Shown here: piece by piece, positions 1 through 8,388 of the stretch
Layout of the letters: the number at the start of each line of letters is the position of its first letter
Position numbering within the stretch: the stretch's first letter is position 1
Assembly: GCF_041817755.1 (NCBI RefSeq)
Contig: NZ_JBGYBX010000033.1
Coordinates: 1-39,423 of the forward strand
Length of the DNA stretch: 39,423 bases
Direction of reading: 5' to 3'
From: Glaesserella sp041817755
Lineage (GTDB): Bacteria > Pseudomonadota > Gammaproteobacteria > Enterobacterales > Pasteurellaceae
Made by a program: the position numbers and the translations under genes
Notes under the pieces: model-generated
Database searches by the model: none
Told to the model about the DNA's origin: nothing
What the model saw: the letters and a program-made list of their open reading frames with translations, nothing else

Positions 1-2147
1 AAAAAATCAAAGTGGAAAACAAAACCCACGAACCGTATGACATTGATACGGATACTCCGTCAACCATTACTTCTCACAAACCGGGTTACATTAACAAAGA
101 TTTAGAGAAAATCGTTGGTCTTCAAACCGATGCACCGTTAAAACGTGCAATTATGCCGTTTGGCGGTATCAACATGGTAAAAGGTTCTTGTAAAGTTTAC
201 CGTCGTGAACTTAACCCTGAAGTCGAACATATCTTTACCGAGTACCGTAAAACGCACAACCAAGGCGTATTTGACGTGTATACTCCGGATATTTTACGTT
301 GTCGTAAATCAGGCGTAATTACCGGTCTTCCGGATGCGTACGGTCGTGGTCGTATCATCGGTGACTATCGTCGCATGGCACTTTACGGCGCAGACTTCTT
401 AATGAAAGACAAAGTTAAGCAGTTCAATTCATTACAAGCAAAATTAGAAGCGGGTGATGATATCCAAGCGACTATCCAATTACGCGAAGAAATTGCCGAA
501 CAACACCGTGCTTTAGGTAAAATGAAAGAGATGGCGGCATCTTACGGTTATGATATTTCCAATCCGGCAACGAATGCGCAAGAAGCGGTGCAATGGACAT
601 ACTTTGCTTATTTGGCGGCAGTTAAATCCCAAAACGGTGCGGCAATGTCTTTCGGTCGTGTTTCAACCTTCTTGGATGTGTTCATTGAACGTGACTTAAA
701 AGCAGGCAAAATCACTGAGCAAGAAGCACAAGAGTTAATTGACCATTTGGTGATGAAACTTCGTATGGTGCGTTTCTTACGTACACCTGAATACGATCAA
801 TTATTCTCCGGCGACCCGATGTGGGCAACGGAAACATTGGCTGGTATGGGCTTAGACGGTCGTACATTGGTGACGAAAAACAGTTTCCGTATTTTACATA
901 CGCTTTATACGATGGGACCATCTCCGGAGCCAAACTTAACGATTCTTTGGTCTGAAAGTTTACCGGACGGTTTCAAACGCTATGCGGCGAAAGTCTCTAT
1001 CGAGACATCATCCGTTCAGTACGAAAACGACGACTTAATGCGTCCTGATTTCCAAAACGATGACTATGCGATTGCGTGCTGCGTGAGTCCGATGATTGTC
1101 GGTAAAATGATGCAGTTCTTCGGTGCGCGTGCGAATTTAGCGAAAACCTTACTATACGCAATCAACGGCGGTATCGATGAGAAATCCGGCGATCAAGTCG
1201 GTCCGAAAACTGATCCGATTACCAGCGAATACTTGGATTTCGATGATGTGATGGCTCGTCTTGACAGCTTTATGGATTGGTTGGCAACACAGTATGTGAC
1301 CGCGTTAAATATCATCCACTTCATGCACGATAAATATGCGTATGAAGCGGCATTAATGGCGTTGCATGATCGTGACGTATTCCGCACGATGGCGTGTGGT
1401 ATTGCCGGTCTTTCCGTGGCGGCGGATTCACTTTCTGCAATCAAATATGCGAAAGTCAAACCAATCCGTGGCGATATTGAAATCAAAAATAAAGCGGGTG
1501 AAGTCGTTGGCGTCGCGAAAAATGTGGCGGTTGACTTTGAAATTGAGGGCGAATATCCACAATTCGGTAACAACGATAACCGTGTAGACGATATTGCCGT
1601 TGATCTTGTTGAACGTTTCATGAAGAAAATTCAGAAACTCAAAACATACCGTAATGCAACACCAACACAATCTGTATTAACCATTACTTCAAACGTGGTT
1701 TACGGTAAGAAAACAGGTAATACCCCGGACGGTCGTCGTTCTGGTGCACCATTCGGACCGGGCGCAAACCCAATGCACGGTCGTGACCAAAAAGGTGCGG
1801 TTGCATCGTTAACCTCGGTGGCAAAACTACCGTTTGCCTTTGCGAAAGACGGTATCTCTTATACCTTCTCAATCGTGCCGAATGCGTTAGGTAAAGATCT
1901 TGAATCACAAAAACGTAACCTTGCAGGTTTAATGGACGGTTACTTCCACCACGAATCAACCATCGAAGGTGGTCAACACTTGAATGTGAACGTCATGAAC
2001 CGTGAAATGTTATTGGATGCGATGGAAAATCCGGGTAAATATCCGCAGTTAACCATCCGTGTTTCAGGTTATGCCGTGCGTTTCAACTCTTTAACTAAAG
2101 AACAACAAATGGATGTGATTACGCGTACCTTTACCAAAACGATGTAA
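1..2147 (+). CDS. pflB: Formate acetyltransferase (pyruvate formate-lyase), 5' end outside window
   Basis: Glycyl-radical enzyme that converts pyruvate and CoA to acetyl-CoA and formate in anaerobic mixed-acid fermentation (cytoplasm). The frame is open to the left edge (first full codon at 3). The GTG at 12 is an internal valine, because the sequence from there aligns with roughly residue 62 of the 760-aa E. coli enzyme, so about 60 N-terminal residues are missing. The paired catalytic cysteines are visible in IACCVSPMIVGK near residue 356 of the visible part, and the radical glycine in RVSGYAVRF 26 residues from the end. Compared with E. coli there are about 14 extra residues between KPIR and DFEIEG, a loop I recall also being longer in Haemophilus. 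A strong terminator follows. Confidence 0.98.
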   Translation, partial: KIKVENKTHEPYDIDTDTPSTITSHKPGYINKDLEKIVGLQTDAPLKRAIMPFGGINMVKGSCKVYRRELNPEVEHIFTEYRKTHNQGVFDVYTPDILRCRKSGVITGLPDAYGRGRIIGDYRRMALYGADFLMKDKVKQFNSLQAKLEAGDDIQATIQLREEIAEQHRALGKMKEMAASYGYDISNPATNAQEAVQWTYFAYLAAVKSQNGAAMSFGRVSTFLDVFIERDLKAGKITEQEAQELIDHLVMKLRMVRFLRTPEYDQLFSGDPMWATETLAGMGLDGRTLVTKNSFRILHTLYTMGPSPEPNLTILWSESLPDGFKRYAAKVSIETSSVQYENDDLMRPDFQNDDYAIACCVSPMIVGKMMQFFGARANLAKTLLYAINGGIDEKSGDQVGPKTDPITSEYLDFDDVMARLDSFMDWLATQYVTALNIIHFMHDKYAYEAALMALHDRDVFRTMACGIAGLSVAADSLSAIKYAKVKPIRGDIEIKNKAGEVVGVAKNVAVDFEIEGEYPQFGNNDNRVDDIAVDLVERFMKKIQKLKTYRNATPTQSVLTITSNVVYGKKTGNTPDGRRSGAPFGPGANPMHGRDQKGAVASLTSVAKLPFAFAKDGISYTFSIVPNALGKDLESQKRNLAGLMDGYFHHESTIEGGQHLNVNVMNREMLLDAMENPGKYPQLTIRVSGYAVRFNSLTKEQQMDVITRTFTKTM

Positions 2148-2171
2148 TTGATTTCATTTCACCGTAGTCAG

Positions 2172-2200
2172 AAAATCCGCCCGAACGGGCGGATTTTTTT
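2172..2200 (+). terminator. Rho-independent terminator of pflB
   Basis: AAATCCGCCCG and CGGGCGGATTT pair around an AA loop and are followed directly by a T-run. It ends only 22 bases before the start codon of the next gene. Confidence 0.93.
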
Positions 2201-2222
2201 AGTTTTAAAAGAAGTGATTTAT

Positions 2223-3752
2223 ATGCCTATAGAATTATTCGGTGCCGCTAAAAGAAAGATAAAGCGGTTTTTGACACATTGGTTTTTGCTTGGTGCGGCA
2301 TTGTGCTTATCACATTCGGTTTATGCCAATCCGCCGATCAGCGAACTTCGCCAAATTAACTCGGTAAATGTGCCGGCTTATAAAGAAAGCGGTTTGACTT
2401 TAGATATTGCACGACATTTCTATCCTGTTGAGGTGATTAAAGCGTTTATTGATGTGATTCACCGTTCGGGCGGCACTTTTTTGCATTTGCATTTTTCCGA
2501 TCATGAAAATTACGCATTAGAGAGCACAATTCTTCATCAACGCACCGAAAATGCAAGAAAAGATCAAAAAGGGATTTATATTAATCCGCAGACCAACAAA
2601 CCTTTTTTAAGTTATGCGCAATTGGCGGAGATCGCTAAGTACGCCAAAACAAAAAACATCGAATTGATCCCCGAGCTTGGCAGCCCGAATCATATGAACG
2701 GCATTTTTACGTTGTTGGAAAAACAGTATGGGCAAGAATATGCAGGCTCATTGAAATCCAAATGGAATGCAGATGAAATTGATATGACGAATCCGAAAAG
2801 TATGGCGTTTATCCAAAGTTTAATGACGGAAGTGATCGATATTTTCGGCGATAGCAGTCAACATTTTCATATTGGCGGCGATGAATTCGGTTATAGCGTG
2901 GACAGCAATCATGAGTTTGTCACTTATGCGAATACGTTAAATGATTTTTTAAGGCAAAAAGGGCTTATCACCCGAATGTGGAATGACGGAGTGATCCGCG
3001 CAACGGTGGATCAACTGCATCCTCATATTGAAATCACCTATTGGAGTTATGACGGCGATACGCAAGATCAGCAAGAGGCGGATAAGCGGCGCCAGATCAG
3101 AGTCGGTCTGCCGGAATTGGTGGCAAAAGGATTTAAGGTGCTCAATTACAACTCTTATTATTTGTATCTGAATCCGAAATCCGGTTCGTTGACGTCACAC
3201 GACAGCAATTACGCCATGCGGGATGCGCTGGAAAATTGGTCTCTTGGGGTTTGGGACGGCCAGAATAAGCAAAATATGGTGAAGCATACCGATAATGTTT
3301 TAGGCGCTTCCTTGTCTATTTGGGGTGAAGACGCCGGAACGTTATCAGCGGAAACGATTCAAAAATATACAAGTGAATTATTGGAAACAGTGATTCGCAA
3401 AACGAATGCCGCTTCGCAGAGACATCCGGAAAGCAGCCAATCCTTATCCGCATTGGCGGAAAATCATTTTGAAAAGCTATTGCAAACGACCTACATCGAC
3501 TTAGCTCAAGCTGACGATAATACGACGATTCTATTGGACAATTATAATCAAGCAGTTTATTTGTTGAATACAGGACAAAAACAATCGCTCACAATATGGA
3601 TTCAAGGGTTGAAGCGACATCAACTGAGGTTACCGTCGGTGTGTAAAAAGCAGTCGGAAACGACAATGCAACGAAATAAGTCCTTTCAATTGTATGAATG
3701 TGAGAGTCAACGATTATGGGTAGATAGCGAGATAACGGTGGTGACGGAATAA
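2223..3752 (+). CDS. dspB: Secreted GH20 beta-N-acetylhexosaminidase, dispersin B homologue with C-terminal extension
   Basis: Predicted to hydrolyse poly-beta-1,6-N-acetylglucosamine (PNAG/PGA), the biofilm polysaccharide of many Pasteurellaceae, outside the cell. The start is the ATG at 2223, just after AGAAG; the frame is open further upstream but runs through the pflB terminator. Residues 1-35 are a signal peptide (basic N-region, hydrophobic FLLGAALCLS, cleavage after VYA). Residues 57-396 match dispersin B of Aggregatibacter actinomycetemcomitans nearly end to end as I remember it: LDIARHFY, HLHFSDHENYA, ELIPELGSPNHM, the catalytic pair D220-E221 in HIGGDEFGYS, W253, W274, the NYNSYYLY strand and SIWGED at 365-370. 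Dispersin B is 381 aa; this protein is 509 aa. The surplus, residues 397-509, has two cysteines (C474, C492) and no family I recognise. Confidence 0.93.
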   Translation: MPIELFGAAKRKIKRFLTHWFLLGAALCLSHSVYANPPISELRQINSVNVPAYKESGLTLDIARHFYPVEVIKAFIDVIHRSGGTFLHLHFSDHENYALESTILHQRTENARKDQKGIYINPQTNKPFLSYAQLAEIAKYAKTKNIELIPELGSPNHMNGIFTLLEKQYGQEYAGSLKSKWNADEIDMTNPKSMAFIQSLMTEVIDIFGDSSQHFHIGGDEFGYSVDSNHEFVTYANTLNDFLRQKGLITRMWNDGVIRATVDQLHPHIEITYWSYDGDTQDQQEADKRRQIRVGLPELVAKGFKVLNYNSYYLYLNPKSGSLTSHDSNYAMRDALENWSLGVWDGQNKQNMVKHTDNVLGASLSIWGEDAGTLSAETIQKYTSELLETVIRKTNAASQRHPESSQSLSALAENHFEKLLQTTYIDLAQADDNTTILLDNYNQAVYLLNTGQKQSLTIWIQGLKRHQLRLPSVCKKQSETTMQRNKSFQLYECESQRLWVDSEITVVTE

Positions 3753-3792
3753 GGCGATACCCAAACGGATTTGCAAAAATGCGCGACAAACA

Positions 3793-3802
3793 GACCGCTT
3801 GT
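3793..3802 (-). repeat. USS core (Apl type)
   Basis: GACCGCTTGT, the complement of ACAAGCGGTC, lies in the 101-bp gap between the convergent dispersin B and alkaline phosphatase genes. Confidence 0.85.
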
Positions 3803-3853
3803 CAGCGCATTTTTCACAAGTGAATGCTCCGAATTGGGGCGTGCGTATGCGGA

Positions 3854-5305
3854 TTATTTATCTTCTTTAAAACCGAACGCATTCATTGCAGCACGGAAAA
3901 CATCCGTATTATCGACGAAACGTTGGCTTTCCTTCGGAGCGTTATAATAGCGTCCTAAATTCGGTTCGTCTTTAGCAACGGTCAAGAAGTATCCCGCACC
4001 GGCACCTTTAGCAAAGACCGGCACTAGCTCGCGCGTATGGTTATCGGAATGCCAGCGGACTAACGGTAACGCACCTGCGCCTTGGTTGATAATTTCCGAA
4101 TAGAAGTTTGAGTTGGAATCCGGTCCGAGTAGCACACCGTTACCGTGATCGGTGGTAACAATGACTAAAGTTTCATTCCATGAACTGTTTTTCTCGACCC
4201 AATCGACAACGGCTTCAACCGTGAGGTTAAAGGCGATTTGTTCTTCAATCAGGCGCGGTAAATTATTGGCGTGAGCCGCCCAGTCAACCGCACCGCCCTC
4301 AATCATTAAGAAGAAGCCGTCCGGATCCTGACTGATGATGTTTAATGCCCCTTTTGCCATTGTCGTTAAGTCAGGTTGATTTGCTAACAGATTACCGCTG
4401 GTCACACCGTCTCGGCTAAATTGTAGGGTTGCGTTATTCGGTGCGGTACCAATCAATTTTTTCTTTCCTTTCAGGTCTAATTTTCCTTCGGCTAAGGCAA
4501 TAAAATCGTCTTTTTTATCAATTAGCGCATAATCGGTTTTACCGGAGGTCAATTTATCCCAACTTTCTTTACCGCCGACATAGCGGAAGGCTTTGTCTTC
4601 TTTCGGTGTGGTCGCTTTACCGTTTTGATCGTAATATGGATGTCCTGCCCCCATAATGACGGAAGCCCGTCTGGATGTAATCGCTTCTTTGGCAATATCC
4701 TCGTAATTATTACGTTCAGGCGTATGGGCAAGGAAACCTGCCGGGGTGGCATGGCTCCATTGCACGGAGGTAATAACGCCTAAAGCCTTGCCGTTTTCGA
4801 CGACGTATTCACCGATATTTTTGATTGGGGTATTGTTATTTGACCAGTTAACCGCACTGTTATAGGTTTTCTGTCCGCTGGCAAGCGCCGTTGCCGCTGC
4901 AGCACTGTCGGTAAAGTCCGTTCTGGCATAATCATATCCTTGGAAATATCCCGGGTAGTGGGCTAATTTGCCTGTAAAACCGACATCGGATTTATCGTCA
5001 TTCCATAATTTTGACGAATCAAATACCACCGAGCCTTCTAAAGTGTTCGTCGGTGTTTTTGAGGTATTCAACGGGTGGGTTGAGGCATACAGTTTGACAT
5101 CAAAGCTGTCATACGCTTCACGGCCTAATGCGCCGTGGCGGAAGTAGCTGGCGGCTTTCCAAGTATTCGGGCTGGCCCCGTCACTGATTAATAAAATGAC
5201 ATTTTTTGCTTTTCCCGATTGTGTGGCGGTGTTGTCAGCAATGACCCCTTGGCTGATTGCCATTCCGATCAAAAACGCTAGAGTTGCTTTCGTCAATTTT
5301 TTCAT
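3854..5305 (-). CDS. Periplasmic alkaline phosphatase
   Basis: Phosphomonoesterase of the PhoA-type alkaline phosphatase superfamily, exported to the periplasm. The signal peptide is residues 1-23 (MKKLTKATLAFLIG core, cleavage after VIA). Metal and catalytic residues of the family are present: D42 in LISDGASPN, nucleophile S134 in TDSAAAATALASG, the E/D/H set in MIEGGAVDWAAHANN, TTDHGNG, and the late histidine in WHSDNHTRELVPVFA. At 483 aa it is close to the usual length. The start is supported by GAGGT a few bases upstream. It stands alone between a convergent dspB homologue and a 394-bp gap. I found no convincing Pho box. Substrate preference cannot be read from the sequence, so no gene symbol is given. 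Confidence 0.93.
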   Translation of the reverse strand: MKKLTKATLAFLIGMAISQGVIADNTATQSGKAKNVILLISDGASPNTWKAASYFRHGALGREAYDSFDVKLYASTHPLNTSKTPTNTLEGSVVFDSSKLWNDDKSDVGFTGKLAHYPGYFQGYDYARTDFTDSAAAATALASGQKTYNSAVNWSNNNTPIKNIGEYVVENGKALGVITSVQWSHATPAGFLAHTPERNNYEDIAKEAITSRRASVIMGAGHPYYDQNGKATTPKEDKAFRYVGGKESWDKLTSGKTDYALIDKKDDFIALAEGKLDLKGKKKLIGTAPNNATLQFSRDGVTSGNLLANQPDLTTMAKGALNIISQDPDGFFLMIEGGAVDWAAHANNLPRLIEEQIAFNLTVEAVVDWVEKNSSWNETLVIVTTDHGNGVLLGPDSNSNFYSEIINQGAGALPLVRWHSDNHTRELVPVFAKGAGAGYFLTVAKDEPNLGRYYNAPKESQRFVDNTDVFRAAMNAFGFKEDK

Positions 5306-5699
5306 AGCAGATACCTCTTTGTTGTGGATAAATGATAGAACTACTCAGATAAATTTTTGCATTAATACCTGAAGAACGGCGTTGTCGGTAAAGCAACAAC
5401 ACTTGAATCAGTACAATCGGATAAGGTGTTTATTAGAGTGATTATTCACCTATCTCAACATATTCGGTTAAGTAATGACCTAAAGAGTGTATAAGTATAA
5501 TGTTATTATGAAGCGTCGTGCAGACCCGCTGAGTACGAACAGCGCGAATATACCTTAAATGCGATTAACGTGCATAGTGTAAATTCGGCGATTTTTGAAT
5601 TTTGATACAGTGATCACACTTGACATGTTTTTTACAAGCGCTCGGATGTCATCGATTTTTTGCAAAAAAGAAGGCATACCGAAGTATGCCTGTTTCGAG
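5306..5699. other. 394-bp intergenic region upstream of the phosphatase
   Basis: This is the largest non-coding gap in the window. It holds the amiB terminator (5664-5692) at one end and the phosphatase leader at the other. In between I see no conserved gene. The plus strand has a 33-codon open stretch ending near 5611 but no start or ribosome binding site, so I do not call it. An 8-bp palindrome GTGATCAC inside TACAGTGATCACACTTG resembles half of a CRP site. I could not assign a confident promoter. Confidence 0.5.
5664..5692 (-). terminator. Rho-independent terminator of amiB
   Basis: AGGCATAC-CGAA-GTATGCCT hairpin followed on the minus strand by a T-run (TTCTTTTTTGC). It lies 8 bases past the amiB stop. 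Confidence 0.9.
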
Positions 5700-6815
5700 T
5701 TATTTGAGTTTGAGTTTTTTACCCACCCAAATGTGATTGTTTTTAATATTATTGAGTTTGCTTAATTTTTCCGGCGTAGTGTTATACATACGTGCAATCG
5801 AGTAAAGCGTTTCGTTTTTTTGTACAACGTGGTAGTCGGTATTGGTTTTTGATGCGGATTTCGCCTTCTCTTGTTTAGTAGACTTTGTCGACGTTCCTTT
5901 ACTTTCAACGACGTCTGCTTTGCTTTTTTTCCCTTTGCTGTTTTGGGTTTCTGCGGTTTTGCTGTTTTTGGTTTTTGTACTCTCTTTTTTGACCTGACTG
6001 CCTTTGTCGGACTTGGTCTCTTTTTCTGTGGTTTTGGTCGGCGTATAACCCGGGTTTTTACTGCGATAAGCAACTAAGCCGTTGTAAATTGCCCGAGCAA
6101 TTTGACGACGATACGCCGCGCTGGCAAGTTTTTGTTCCTCAACGGCATTGGATAAAAAGCCGGTTTCCACCAAAATCGACGGAATGTCCGGTGAACGCAG
6201 CACGCTCAAGCTGGCATGCTGTGGCGCAGGTTTAACCAATTGGGTCACGTTGCTCATTTTGCTCAGTACCGTTTTACCCAGTTCATAGCCGGAACGCTGT
6301 GAATGGGAGAACTGCAAATCCAGTACGGTTTGATTCAGGTAACGTTCGTTATTATTTGATAACACGGACCCTGCTCCGCCTAATAATTCCGATTGTTTCT
6401 CATGGTCTTCCAACCATTTGCCCAATTCATCGTTAGCACGGCGGTTCGACAATACCCAAACGGATGCACCTTTAAGGTTTTTTGAGCTGGGAGAAGAATC
6501 CGCATGGATGGAAATCAAGTAATTTGCCTTGTTTTTACGGGCAATTTCCGTCCGTTGCGGCAGTTGAATGAAATAATCGCCTCGACGTGTCATCACGGCT
6601 TTAAAGTTCGGATCTTTATCCAATAGGGCTTTTAACTCTTTGGCAATAGACAGGGTGACGTCTTTTTCCTTCAGTCCTAAATTTTTCCCGATGGCTCCCG
6701 GGTCTTTGCCGCCGTGACCGGCATCGATCGCGATGATGGTTTTGGCGATTGTGGCGCTACAGAGTAGCAGGCTAAGCAAGCCGATGCGAAAAATAGTGTG
6801 TATTAGTTGGTACAT
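5700..6815 (-). CDS. amiB: N-acetylmuramoyl-L-alanine amidase with LysM domain
   Basis: Periplasmic zinc amidase that cuts the lactyl-amide bond of peptidoglycan and helps separate daughter cells. Order: signal peptide 1-24 (IGLLSLLLCSATIA), Amidase_3 domain about 25-250, a Lys/Ser/Thr-rich linker 253-326, and one LysM domain 328-370 for glycan binding. Zinc ligands H34 (DAGHGG), E50 and H104 (ISIHADS) and the catalytic E217 (LVETGF) are present. The AMIN domain typical of E. coli AmiB/AmiC is absent; targeting presumably rests on LysM. It is the last gene of the minus-strand block, 29 bp after tsaE. H. influenzae also has tsaE next to amiB. The low-complexity linker is strongly basic. Confidence 0.95.
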   Translation of the reverse strand: MYQLIHTIFRIGLLSLLLCSATIAKTIIAIDAGHGGKDPGAIGKNLGLKEKDVTLSIAKELKALLDKDPNFKAVMTRRGDYFIQLPQRTEIARKNKANYLISIHADSSPSSKNLKGASVWVLSNRRANDELGKWLEDHEKQSELLGGAGSVLSNNNERYLNQTVLDLQFSHSQRSGYELGKTVLSKMSNVTQLVKPAPQHASLSVLRSPDIPSILVETGFLSNAVEEQKLASAAYRRQIARAIYNGLVAYRSKNPGYTPTKTTEKETKSDKGSQVKKESTKTKNSKTAETQNSKGKKSKADVVESKGTSTKSTKQEKAKSASKTNTDYHVVQKNETLYSIARMYNTTPEKLSKLNNIKNNHIWVGKKLKLK

Positions 6816-6828
6816 AAATCTTTTATCT

Positions 6829-6865
6829 CAAGCGGTCTGTTTGTTTAAATTTTTTGCAAAAAGGC
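6829..6865 (+). repeat. USS with full AT-rich tail overlapping the tsaE 3' end
   Basis: CAAGCGGTCT at 6829-6838 is followed by AAATTTTTTGCAAAAAGGC. The tail runs into the tsaE coding sequence (stop at 6845-6847) and encodes its last residues. Confidence 0.85.
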
Positions 6866-7324
6866 GTTTATCGCATGATGTTGAGGCAACACGGTCAGAT
6901 GTCGCCCTTGATCGGCATACTCGATTTGAATGACGATATCCGCCGGCGGAATCATGCCTTGTCCGCGGTTTGCCCATTCAATCAGGCACAGGGTTTGCGG
7001 ACGGAAGTAGTCGCGGATTCCCATAAATTCGAGTTCTTCCGGATCCGCCAAACGATATAAATCGAAATGATAAACGGTATACGGCGGAAGAGGATATTCT
7101 TCCACGAGGGTATAGGTCGGGCTTTTCACATTACCCGTATGTCCGAAAGCACGGACGATACTGCGGGTGAGCGTCGTTTTACCGGCGCCGAGTTCGCCGT
7201 TTAAATAAATCACTAAAGCGACTGTCGGATTTTCCGTTAAATAACGTTGCAATAAGTCGGCGAAATGCTCACCGAATTGCAGCATGGCGGCTTCATCCGG
7301 AAAATAAAAACGGGTTGTTGTCAT
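6845..7324 (-). CDS. tsaE: tRNA threonylcarbamoyladenosine biosynthesis ATPase TsaE
   Basis: P-loop ATPase that works with TsaB/TsaD to make t6A37 on ANN-decoding tRNAs (formerly YjeE). Walker A is GELGAGKT at residues 43-50, followed by the family's SPTYTLVEEY strand and the YHFDLYRLADPEELEFMG segment. The C-terminal LCLIEWANRG motif is also typical. At 159 aa it has normal length. Its start overlaps the orn stop as ATGA, indicating translational coupling. The last few codons come from a USS tail, so the C-terminal QKI is probably functionally neutral. Confidence 0.96.
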   Translation of the reverse strand: MTTTRFYFPDEAAMLQFGEHFADLLQRYLTENPTVALVIYLNGELGAGKTTLTRSIVRAFGHTGNVKSPTYTLVEEYPLPPYTVYHFDLYRLADPEELEFMGIRDYFRPQTLCLIEWANRGQGMIPPADIVIQIEYADQGRHLTVLPQHHAINAFLQKI

Positions 7325-7881
7325 TCTGGATTATCTAACTGAATAAAATGGTGACGATAAAATTTGAGTTCTTCAATGGATTCGCGAATATCATCTAACG
7401 CCAAATGGGTATTTTTTTTGTTGAATTGCTTCAATATATCCGGTTTCCAGCGGCTGGCGAGTTCCTTTAATGTACTTACATCCAAATGGCGATAATGGAA
7501 ATAGTCCGCCAATTCGGGCATATAGCGATACAGGAAACGTTTGTCTTGCGCAATGCTGTTACCGCAAATCGGTGAGCAACCTTTCGGCACCCATTGGGAG
7601 ATAAAATCGAGGGTTTGCAGTTCGGCTGCCCGTTCGGTCAACTTGCTTTGTTTAACGCGCTCAACCAAGCCGTTTGCCGTGTGGGTTTTCACGCACCATT
7701 CGTTCATTGCATTCAGCAAATCCTCCGATTGATGAACGGCAAGTACCGGACCTTCGGCAAGAATGTTGAGATCTTTATCGGTGACGATGGTAGCGATCTC
7801 GATAATACGGTCTTTTTCCGGATCAAGCCCGGTCATTTCAAGGTCAATCCAAATTAAATTCTGTTTATGTTGTGAGGTCAT
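7321..7881 (-). CDS. orn: Oligoribonuclease
   Basis: 3'-5' exonuclease of the DEDDh family that finishes RNA decay by degrading di- to penta-ribonucleotides, including pGpG. The start is ATG at 7881, preceded by AAGGAA; the frame stays open upstream but has no family similarity there. The product is 186 aa, close to the usual size. Motifs: D13/E15 in IWIDLEMTGLD, ICGNSIAQDKRFL, and the HLALDDIRESIEEL block carrying the last catalytic residues. It lies 29 bp after coaD and overlaps tsaE by 4 nt, so it sits inside the envelope/replication block. Confidence 0.97.
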   Translation of the reverse strand: MTSQHKQNLIWIDLEMTGLDPEKDRIIEIATIVTDKDLNILAEGPVLAVHQSEDLLNAMNEWCVKTHTANGLVERVKQSKLTERAAELQTLDFISQWVPKGCSPICGNSIAQDKRFLYRYMPELADYFHYRHLDVSTLKELASRWKPDILKQFNKKNTHLALDDIRESIEELKFYRHHFIQLDNPE

Positions 7882-7910
7882 GGTATTCCTTCTTTTTGCA
7901 AAATTCGGGC

Positions 7911-8387
7911 TTAATCTAGCCGCTTGATCGCAGCATAAACCGCCGGCGGGACGAATTGTCCGATGTCTCCTTGATGGCGATAAATCTCCCGTATCATCGT
8001 GGAGGAGATATAACGCCATTGTACGGACGGCGGGAAGAAAACGGTTTCAAGCCGACCCGCCAATTCGTTATTAAGTTGGGCAAGTTGGATTTCATAGTCA
8101 ATGTCGTCAGCACCGCGAATTCCGCGAATCAGGCTGACGGCGTGATGCTGTTTTGCCAAATCCACCAACAGCCCGCTAAAACCGATCACTTCGATATTGT
8201 TAAGGTGAAGAGTGCTTTGGCGGACCAGCTCTACACGTTGTTCTAAGCTGAACAACGGTTGTTTGCTGTGGTTTTGCGCCACGGCGATGATAATTTTAGT
8301 AAAAAGGCGGCTTGCCCGCTCGATAATGTCTAAATGTCCGTTGGTAATCGGGTCAAACGTGCCCGCATAAATAACCGTATGTTGCAT
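7911..8387 (-). CDS. coaD: Phosphopantetheine adenylyltransferase
   Basis: Transfers AMP from ATP to 4'-phosphopantetheine, the penultimate step of coenzyme A synthesis. The nucleotidyltransferase motif GTFDPITNGH is at residues 9-18, and the second motif YISSTMIRE is in the C-terminal half. SLIRGIRGADDIDYE is typical of CoaD. Length 158 aa is normal. It begins one base after the waaA stop, the classic kdtA-kdtB pairing also found in enterobacteria and Haemophilus. Confidence 0.98.
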   Translation of the reverse strand: MQHTVIYAGTFDPITNGHLDIIERASRLFTKIIIAVAQNHSKQPLFSLEQRVELVRQSTLHLNNIEVIGFSGLLVDLAKQHHAVSLIRGIRGADDIDYEIQLAQLNNELAGRLETVFFPPSVQWRYISSTMIREIYRHQGDIGQFVPPAVYAAIKRLD

Positions 8388-8388
8388 A

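Noticed and set aside
12..14. GTG as the true start of pflB
   Set aside because: Codons before it continue the family's reading frame (K-I-K-V-E-N versus V-K-L-E-N in E. coli), and about 60 conserved N-terminal residues would be lost.
2148..2222. Upstream extension of the dispersin B frame by 25 codons
   Set aside because: It runs through the pflB terminator hairpin, has no ribosome binding site, and would put a non-secretory stretch before a clear signal peptide.
5510..5611. 33-codon open stretch on the plus strand in the phosphatase leader
   Set aside because: It has no start codon in frame, no ribosome binding site and no recognisable similarity.
5611..5640. CRP site at the GTGATCAC palindrome
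   Set aside because: Only one half-site fits (TGTGA); the other half has the wrong bases at two of five positions, and it is about 300 bp from the gene.
5762..6077. Long open frames on both strands across the amiB linker
   Set aside because: They are shadows of the repetitive Lys/Ser/Thr-rich linker and resemble no protein family.
7882..8019. 46-codon N-terminal extension of Orn
   Set aside because: It overlaps coaD on the same strand, has no Orn similarity, and a good AAGGAA site supports the ATG at 7881.
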